NCBI GenBank assembly: GCA_001599595.1
Contig: BCHH01000002.1
Location: 2,198,053 to 2,262,052, forward strand
Direction: 5' to 3'
DNA from: Beverwykella pulmonaria
Lineage: Eukaryota > Ascomycota > Dothideomycetes > Pleosporales > Melanommataceae
Length of the DNA stretch: 64,000 nt
The position numbers and the translations under genes are program-made. The notes under the pieces are model-generated. The model was not told the DNA's origin and searched no databases. It saw nothing but the letters and a program-made list of their open reading frames with translations. Below, piece after piece: positions 56,295 through 64,000 of this stretch (within the stretch, counting starts at the first letter, position 1; each line of letters begins with the position of its first letter).

Positions 56295-59161
56295 GTACGA
56301 GTGGGCTGGTCGCGGAGAATGCGGGATTATGACACGGAATCCTCGGGTATGGGAGTTAACAATCCGGAAATACTGTGGGAACTTGCATTTGTATCGGCGT
56401 CTGGAGCCCACATCAAGATACCATTATGTGTTCACGTGTAGACATCCACTTTTGATTGAAGGATGATGAATTTGATTGCGACTTGGCCAGCGATCTCCGC
56501 CAACACAATGTGGACGGAGACACGCACGTGCGGACTCTTCGGCAGGCAGCGGCTGCTTTGGTGACGATAGCATGACTGTATCACGAAGTTGTAAATCAAT
56601 AGGACGTCACTTAGGCGTCAATTTCTGCTGCCTGGTTTGAAGATCCGGAGCAACGTCGCAAGAGCAAAAAGCGAGCCACTGGCGGAGTTCGCCCTGAGAC
56701 CACCACCTCAGCGTGGCCACAAATAAGCTGACGAGCAGTGGCCTTGGCTAATGTCTAGGCGCACGCACGCTGGGGAGAGTTTTCTCCAGGTGGTGTCGTC
56801 TAGCGCTTGATTACGGTGTCCATACGGGCCAGAAGACGACTTGTGCCGAGGGGCTTGGGTTGCCACCACTCATCTTTTGACGAATTCTGCGGTGGCAGAG
56901 ACGAGCGAACAGGATTGTAGGAGGCGGCGGATGCATGACGCTCACCTTGCTTTGCCGCCGACGTGCTCGGACGATGTCGATTTGGCTGCGATGTTCGGAC
57001 GAGTGTGATCGTGGGCGGCAGCCGTGCGTTTATTCTCTCACCACGCTGCATGCAGGATGCTAACCTGGTGCTAAACCCGCAACAACCTCGTCCACGGACG
57101 GCCGGACAGTGACGGGACTTGTGAATCCACGATTGCTCATGCGGACCGTTAGCTACATGAAAAAAAAAGCGGCATGCTGGCACAATTTTCACACAGGCAC
57201 GAGGCCGGCGCGCGCCTCCTGAGTACGCGGAGCTGGAGCTGTGCAATATTGACTTTTGGGGGGTGTTCGCGTATTGCAATATGTCTCTCGTCTACACGGA
57301 CCGTGTGTCTCTATTTACGGCGATGCTGCTGTCCAAGACGGCTTGAAGCACTGTCATGATTCTTGTGACTCGGAGGCATGCAGTGATGATTCCTCGAGGC
57401 GGAGCTGTTTTCTAGGCTCTCCCCAACGCGGCAAGTGTCAGCTTCTAGGGACGCAAACCCTTGCCAAAAGGGGATGGCCTCTCATGACGCCCACCCGCTG
57501 GCGCGGCAGTGTCTGGCAGGCGGCAGGAGAGGAGGATTGGGACGGCAGGCCGGGCTCCCAGGCGGAGGCAAAGAGGACCCTGAGGAGACGAGCGTGCCCA
57601 CACCCACTGTGTGCCAGCGTGGCTCTCGCGGGTGCTACAGATACGGCCGCGCGATTGGAGCAGGCCCGCAGCGGAGAAGGACATGACGGATGGCGGACCC
57701 CCGTGCTGCGCGTGCAATTTTGCAAACAGCAAGTGCAGAGAGTGCAGTGCGCGTTTGTGCCTGGCGACCTGGCGATGCTTGATGCTCACAAATAGTGCAG
57801 CAGTCTGGCCGGCAGCCGCTGTGAGTGGGCGAGCGACGCAGACCTCATTATTGCGGGCTTGGGGGTTTGGGTGTGGGCGAAAAAGAAGTCAGGACCTGTG
57901 GGCGTGCCCCTAGCAATAAAATTGATTCAAATTACGCAGCAGCCGGACCGCCCGTTTGGCTGCGTCTGCGTCGGGAGCGAGCGCGAGCACACACACATGC
58001 ACATCTTTGGGCAGGTCTCGCTTCACCGACGCCGCCAAACGGGTCGGCCAGTGCAACGGCCCCGTCTCCTCCCATTCCCCTCTCACCACCTTCGCACTCC
58101 ACTTTCCTCTTCTCTCTACCCTTCGCTCTCCCTTCGCTCTCCCCCTCGCTCTCCCCCTCCGCACCATCTCTTCGCCTCCCAAAGCACTCATCGTCGCCAC
58201 GGCCCCAGGCTACCGGCACTCGTTCTGAGCCTCCTCTACAGCAGGGCTGAGACTCTTTGGTGGCACCTGCGCTGCGCTCCTGGGGCAACCATATCCTCTT
58301 GCAGACGGCCGCTCACGCTCAGCACCCTGCCTGCATCAACACCACCGCTCTCTTACAGCAATCGAATCCGGCTGCGGCAGTGCATTCGTCTTTCACCGTC
58401 GTCCTCAGTCGTCATCCAGCCGCGCTGTGAACCCTAGGTCGCGTCCACTACCCTGTGTGACTGACAGAGGCAAGGTTTAACTCTGACGGCTCCCGTCGCT
58501 GAACAATCCTCGAGTGCCTCACCACCCCACGACTCCCTCCCTTTGTGTGTGGCATATTTTCGGAGTTCCAGCTTGGATTTCAGATTTGCGAAATTGGGTT
58601 TCGGTTTGCAGCGTTCTTGCCTCTCGCACCTCTCGGCTTTCGGCTGCCCTTCCACCTCCGGGCGCCCTCGATCTCGACACGCTCAACGTGTAACCATCAA
58701 CCCTCCAGCCACGGGCGATCTATTCACTTAGGCCTCGTCCTGGTTCGCGTTTCAGTGGCTCACCTCCGCGTCTTCGCCAGTTCCTGATCCTGTTGCACAC
58801 ACACAGCGTCTCCTAATTTGAGTATCTCTACCACACGACCGTTTCCAGCCGGCTTTCCATTGACGACGCACGTATTGATTGACTAAGACAAAATTCTTAC
58901 GACCTCTCGACTTTTCTCCCGATTGCTCCTCACGAACAACAACTCTATCTTTACGACAATCTCCTTTGTGCATGAGTGGACCTTATTAGAGCATCTGCAG
59001 GCTCGCTCTAGAGCTTAGGCTCAACACTACCTTAGCGGGAACTGAAGATACTGTACGTCTTACTTGGCTGCCTTCACTTGATCTGCGACTTGCCACTAAT
59101 ACCATTCGTAGGGTGTTCTGCGCCGGTTTCTTTCGTTCTTCTGCGACAGCGCATCTCCATC
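56295..59161. other. Long non-coding stretch and leader of the cyclin gene
   Basis: Several overlapping frames of 57-58 kb on both strands look like chance in GC-rich DNA. A strongly pyrimidine-rich block at 58050-58200 and C/T-rich DNA up to 59160 suggest a long 5' leader. A probable leader intron is listed separately. Confidence 0.45.
59053..59111 (+). other. Probable 5'-UTR intron of the cyclin gene
   Basis: GTACGT donor, CACTAATAC branch site and TTCGTAG acceptor with normal spacing, 50 bp before the start codon. Confidence 0.55.
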
Positions 59162-60610
59162 ATGCCGTCCTTCTATCCTCGACACAATCTGCCCCGGCAG
59201 CAGCTCCCTCTCACACCTCCCGAGTTTGTGCCAAACTATCACACCGGATGTGGAGGAATGCCTTATCAGCAGACTGCATATTCCGGTCAACCGGGCATTC
59301 GTCAGGATGATGGCGGATACGACTTCGCAGACCGCTATGGCCAGCTCTCTATCGCGATGCCGCCGATGTATCCGCAAGCCGGCACCTACATGAGCAATGC
59401 GCCTCCGAGCCTTCCACCACCGAGCTCTTTCTACGAAGCCCCCATTCTTCCGCCGATGCGCACCCAGAACGGACAGTCGATGGCCGACTCAGCTTTGCAG
59501 CAACAGCAACGTGCGCAGGAACTCAGCCAACGCACCAACCAGCCTCCCAAGGATGAGAAGCCTGTAGGCGGTGTGTCGGCGAAGCTCGACTACGAGATGG
59601 AGATTATGACTGACTTTGTCTGCGAAATGGCGCTTCAGCTGTAAGTTTCCCGTTCCCTTTGGGTTCTCTTCGACGTACCGGGTCTAACATATCCCAGTAT
59701 CACACCCGGCCGCCTCATGCCCCCGTCGTTCCGGAAATGGGTCCACCAAGTGTTGTGTGCAACCCGGTTGCCTTCCGCTACTATCCTGCTCAGCATGTTC
59801 TATTTGTCCACGAGAATGCCAATGATCTCTACCCAGCCCAAGACAGACAGCCACCTATTCCGTCTGCTCACCATTGCACTTGTGCTGGGGAGCAAGTTCT
59901 TGGACGACAACACGTTCATTAATCGTTCTTGGTCAGAAGTCAGCGGGATTCCTGTCGCAGACCTCAACCATCTGGAGACAGAGTGGCTTGTCGCCATTGA
60001 CTTCAAGCTCCACCGTGACCCAGCTGAACAGCAGGGTTGGATCTCTTGGTCGGACCACTGGAAGGATTACCAATCCCACGCTACCGCTCGCGCAAACCGG
60101 CCTAACAAACTGAGCCCTATCGATACTTCGGTTCAGCGACAACGTTCGGTCAACCCCAACAAGCCGCTCCCCCCGTTGCCGATGCCGCAGAACTTCAACC
60201 CGCCGCCTTACGAATTCACGCCCAAGTCAGCGCAGCCACCGTTCAGCGGCAGCACTTCAGGCTACTCCCAGTACGACCCATGGAGATCCGCAAACGATCA
60301 CTCCCCTGCCTCTGCTCCTACCACTGGACCCACTACTCCAGAATACTACGGGGCTTCGGGAGCTTGGGCTCCGGCTGAAGGTTATTCGCGTCGCACCATG
60401 TTCGGTTTCCCGCCCCTGTCTCAGCCGACCGCCTCGCAGCCACAACAGCAACAACAGCCATCCAATTACGGCCCGCCAGCCTACTCTTCGCAGTTCAACC
60501 CGCCAGCCTGGAACAACCATGGCGTTAACTGTGGTTGCATGTACTGCGCTCAGCGACACCCATCTTACTTCATGGCTCCCGGCTTTGGCCCACAGGCTGT
60601 TGCGGTTTAG
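59162..60610 (+). CDS. CLG1: Clg1-like cyclin (Pho80/Pcl group)
   Basis: Exons 59162..59640 and 59698..60610 give 463 residues. The N-terminal 140 are Pro/Gln/Tyr-rich and disordered. The cyclin box follows: LDYEMEIMTDFVCEMALQL, FRKWVHQVLCATRLPSATIL, LSMFYLSTRM, HLFRLLTIALVLGSKFLDDN, TFINRSWSEVSGIPVADLNH, and LETEWLVAIDFKLH. This order is typical of Pho80/Pcl-like cyclins, and the long flanks resemble yeast Clg1 and its fungal relatives, which act with a Pho85-type kinase. The C-terminal 220 residues are again Pro/Gln/Ser-rich and end with NCGCMYCAQRHPSYF, a conserved-looking Cys motif. The intron has GTAAGT and a CTAAC branch. Confidence 0.86.
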
Positions 60611-62510
60611 AGCCTCCGGTTACCGACATCCGACATGACTCGATGTCTGATGGTTATTCTTACGAAATTTCTCCAGACTAGGGTAGTTCCACTGTTGGTT
60701 CATCGCTCGGCACTTGGGACACTGATCTTTTACGAGACTAGTGGTCACCATTTCCTCCTTTTCCAGATTGCATCCACGACTGCGTCCCCTCTTCCTCTGA
60801 TATATATTCGACATTCGACTCTATTTCGGCGATTCATCTGTCCTAAAAGTTTCATATTTATTCCCACGGGATCCGATCATCATGCTTAGACCGGTTTCTG
60901 GTCACTGGGATGCACACATTGGTTGTTCCGCGCTTTGAGACAAGCCTTCAACAATCTGATCTGGTGCTTCCACCTTTTCGAAGTGCACATTCGTTCTCTT
61001 CTTGTCGCTATTTCAAACGCATATTGACGCCCTCTGGGTCTAACGAAAAGGGACAAGGCTTGCGACCATCTTGCATGATAGATTTTCTTGATTTATATTT
61101 TGTGGCACGTCTCTTTCTTTGTTGTTGCGCGTGTCCTTTTAGACATGGGGTTTCAGGGATCATTGGGAGCACTTGAAGCGGGTCTGCGGAATACCGGCGT
61201 TCTTGTTCATTGTTGGCCTTTGCGTCACACCAGCGATGCCTTTTCTGTTTTGTTTTGCCGTATCCACCGGCTACACTTTGCGTTACGGGTGAAGGGGTTC
61301 TTTGGAATCGTTTACTTTATGATTGCTTTCTCAGTTATCTGCACTACATCATAAGAACGGGATTGGCGGGGGTATATTCTGGGCTGGTTAATGGTTTTTT
61401 TCCTTGTTTTTTTTTCCCTTTCATTCGAGAACAGGTGGCTGCTGTCGTGCTGACAGTCTCTTCTCCTGTTCGCTCCTTCGTATGGATTCCACTGGCAAAG
61501 CAGCCTCCGTATGGCTTGCTCCGATGTTTCTCAACACCGACCTCATCGACTGTCTGCGCTCGTAGTGGGCCATGGGAGCCTTGTTCATTATGCTCTTAGC
61601 GATCACGACTTATTTCCCTTCGACCATCTCCGTCTTTCGCCGTAGTCGGATTGTAATTAATGGTATCACATCAACGACTGGCATCCCTTTTTTCTTTCTG
61701 GGCGGAAAATTGCGACTTTGTTACCCTTTTCCCCTTTACTTTACGATTCCAATACCAGAGATTGATGGCACATACGGAGGGCTCGGAAAGCATTGAATTG
61801 TTAGTGTACTGCAGTTGGCTGGCTGCAGGAAATGAAGTAGTGGTTACCAAATGCTAAAAAAGATATCTTCTTAGAGGGTGCAGCTTAGATGCCCCGGAAG
61901 CAGAACTCTTTTCCCTTGCAGTCGTGATGTCTTCCTTGGCTTGTGCGCATGACCTTCCGCATTTGTGTTTGGTGAGGCGGTCTGCAGCTGCCACGACGGC
62001 ACAGTCAGCAGCTGACTTCATAAATTCCTGTTTCTAGACAACAACCGTCGTAACGCCCTAAAGCTAATTGGTGTAGATGAGGCGATGCTGTCTAATCTGC
62101 CATGGCTGTAGAAAGGTCAACGCCAACGCTGATCCAAAGCGCATGCACTCGTGGTCAGCCGCACCGGACGCAGGCAGCAGCTACAAGGCCTCTGGCTTTA
62201 TGCGGATTCGATGTACGTGGAGTAAACGAGGCGGAGTATCTATCAGAAATGGTCCATGTCGGAGTCGGAGGAATAAATGCCAAGTTCTCCGGACTTAACG
62301 GGATTTGTCCATTTTGGCATCTCGGCGTGTCGTCATGGACCAATCGAAAATGGTCGCTGGACGACGCCCGCTCTTTTCGCCCGTATCTGGCGCGGACACA
62401 GGCCAGAGCGAAGCAGCGAGTGGATTATGCGGTGTGTGTCTGGACGAGCTTATATGGAGGGAGGGACGCTCTCACGAGTGCTATTGCCGGGTAAGAGTGT
62501 AAAGGTTGGA
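60611..62510. other. Cyclin 3' flank and promoter region of the next gene
   Basis: 1.9 kb with T-rich tracts (near 61400) and only short unsupported frames. Confidence 0.45.
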
Positions 62511-64000
62511 ATGTTTACGAAGCCTCGCAGAGGGATTTTGTTTTTCTTTCGCGACTGCTCGACTTGGACTTTCACATCGACAGCGATAAGTGCGCTTCGG
62601 AACACCAAACGACCCAAATCGCCGCCTTCTTACAGCACCTTGTTCTCGCGAGCGAATTGGGCACACCCGAGATTTAGCACGACTGTGAAGATGAGTTCGG
62701 CTGGTGTTGGGGCAGCCGCCAGCGCAGCGCTGTATGCGGTTGTGAGTAGCCCCGCCCAGGTTGGCGCGAAGCCCGAGGATGCGAGCGAGTTGAGCCATCA
62801 TTTGAAGCACGGAAGAGGGTTTAGGAATCCATGGGACAGTTTTGCGGAATTTAGTGCGCCGAAAATTATGTGGGGGATGATTTCGTAAGTGCTTTCTCTG
62901 AGTTGATTGCGGGTGTTGGCGATGGAGGCGGGATGGGTGACACGGGGAAGAGTAGTGATGGAGACAGGGAACTGAACACTGGACACTGGAAACATGCTAA
63001 TGCTTCTATTTGAACAGACGACGCCTCACCGGCACAGCCAACGTCCCCGATACCACGCCCCCGACCGTCCCCGTCATAGCGCCTACCTTCCTCCCAACCC
63101 GCACGACACCATCCCTCCGCGCAACCTGGCTAGGCCATGCCTGTTTCTACGTCGAGTTCCCGTCTGGCCTGCGCGTGCTCTTCGACCCCGTCTTCGAAGA
63201 CTGCTGTGCGCCCTTCAACACAAAAGCCCTCAAACGCTACACCGCACCCCCGTGCCAAATCGAAGACTTGCCCGTCGTCGACCTGGTAGTCATTTCGCAT
63301 TCGCATTACGACCATCTAAGTTATGATTCCGTAAAGAGGATACAGAAGAAGTTCCCTGAGGCGCATTTTTTTGCGCCGCTAGGGTTGAAGAAGTGGTTTG
63401 AAAGCAGTGGGATTAAGAGTGTGACTGAGTTGGATTGGTGGGATACGAGGGATGTGAAGATGGAGGTCGTGAAGGGCACGGGGATGGGGGAGAAGTTGGA
63501 TTCGGTCGCTGTTACACCGCCGGCGGAGCAGGATCAACCAACTGCGACTGAGACTGGGGAGCACAAGAGTATCACGGCGACGATTGGTGCTCTGCCATGC
63601 CAGCACGTCTCCGCCAGGACACCATTTGATAAGTGTAGGACCTTGTGGGCGAGTTGGAGCGTGGAATCTGGCGGGGCGAAGGTGTATTTCGCTGGGTATG
63701 TATCATCATACCTCTCTTCACATCCATTCTACACAGCCCGAGCTTCTCTAACACACTCCCAGCGACACAGGCTACCGCTCCGTCCCGCACCTGCCTCCCG
63801 GCACCGATGACTACGGCCCCAACTATGCCCACCTCCCCGTGTGCCCCGCCTTCGCACAAATCGGCACGCACCGGGGACCCTTCGATCTCGGTCTGATTCC
63901 CATTGGTGCCTACGAACCCCGCTGGATCATGTCGCCTATGCATGCCAATCCTAAGGATTCGGTAAATATCTTCCTAGAGACCAAGTGTAAGCAGGCGATT
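62511..64000 (+). CDS. FMP30: NAPE-PLD/Fmp30-type metallo-beta-lactamase hydrolase, 3' end outside the window
   Basis: Related enzymes release N-acylethanolamines from N-acyl-phosphatidylethanolamine; yeast Fmp30 is mitochondrial. Exons 62511..62884, 63018..63695 and 63763 to the edge give 430 visible residues. The start at 62511 adds a basic, Ser/Thr-rich stretch (for example [14 protein letters not shown]) that looks like a mitochondrial presequence; an ATG at 62691 ([14 protein letters not shown]) is the alternative. Then [47 protein letters not shown], the metal motif [38 protein letters not shown], and [13 protein letters not shown] across the second intron with the metal-bridging Asp. 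[20 protein letters not shown] follows. The last metal-binding His should lie just beyond the edge. Confidence 0.9.

Noticed and set aside
56800..57795. Frames of 159 and 179 codons on opposite strands
   Set aside because: The minus frame ends in plausible sequence but starts with TTG and has no family match; the plus frame looks random.

Overview
The window is nuclear DNA of a filamentous ascomycete (Pezizomycotina). The evidence is short spliceosomal introns of about 48-60 bp with CTAAC/CTAATAC branch sites, two HET-domain (heterokaryon incompatibility) genes, CFEM/GPI cell-wall proteins, and fungal housekeeping genes such as DAD4, NSE1, NCA2, ATL and an Aro3/Aro4-type DAHP synthase. I cannot place the species; a Dothideomycete is possible but unproven. 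All exon structures below were read by eye from splice signals and from conserved protein sequence on both sides of each junction.

Left part (1-8.4 kb): gene-poor. It holds two related retropepsin-fold-like hypothetical genes on the minus strand, one cut by the window edge, and a decayed F-box/2EXR-type gene. 8.8-13 kb: SEC4-type Rab GTPase and NCA2, both minus. 13-21 kb: an incompatibility-type block with two HET genes in tandem, one carrying a long SR-rich N-terminal extension, and a small F-box-like gene. 21-28 kb: sparse DNA with a GPI-anchored CFEM-like wall protein, a perfect 13-bp hairpin and a 112-bp foldback inverted repeat.

From 28 kb the DNA is a conserved housekeeping region: BUD13 divergent from ATL (alkyltransferase-like DNA repair), a hypothetical gene, an HSL-type esterase, a rhodanese-PTP MAP-kinase-type phosphatase, NSE1 (SMC5/6), a fungal hypothetical with a conserved Cys tail, DAHP synthase, then ARP5, DAD4 and IES6 together, GOT1, a second CFEM/GPI protein, RPL7 with a probable C/D snoRNA in intron 2, a Clg1-like cyclin, and the 5' part of a NAPE-PLD/Fmp30-type metallo-hydrolase leaving the right edge.

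Functional links: ARP5 and IES6 encode partners of one INO80 submodule and lie about 1.2 kb apart with DAD4 between them. BUD13/ATL and DAD4/IES6 share short divergent promoters. Unusual gene structures include an ATG-only first coding exon (DAD4), a GC-AG intron next to a 16-nt exon (GOT1), a 13-nt exon (ATL) and a ten-exon RPL7. The best leads for something little described are the SR-HET fusion protein, the retropepsin-like pair with one lost active site, and the foldback element. I see no clear new multi-gene system.
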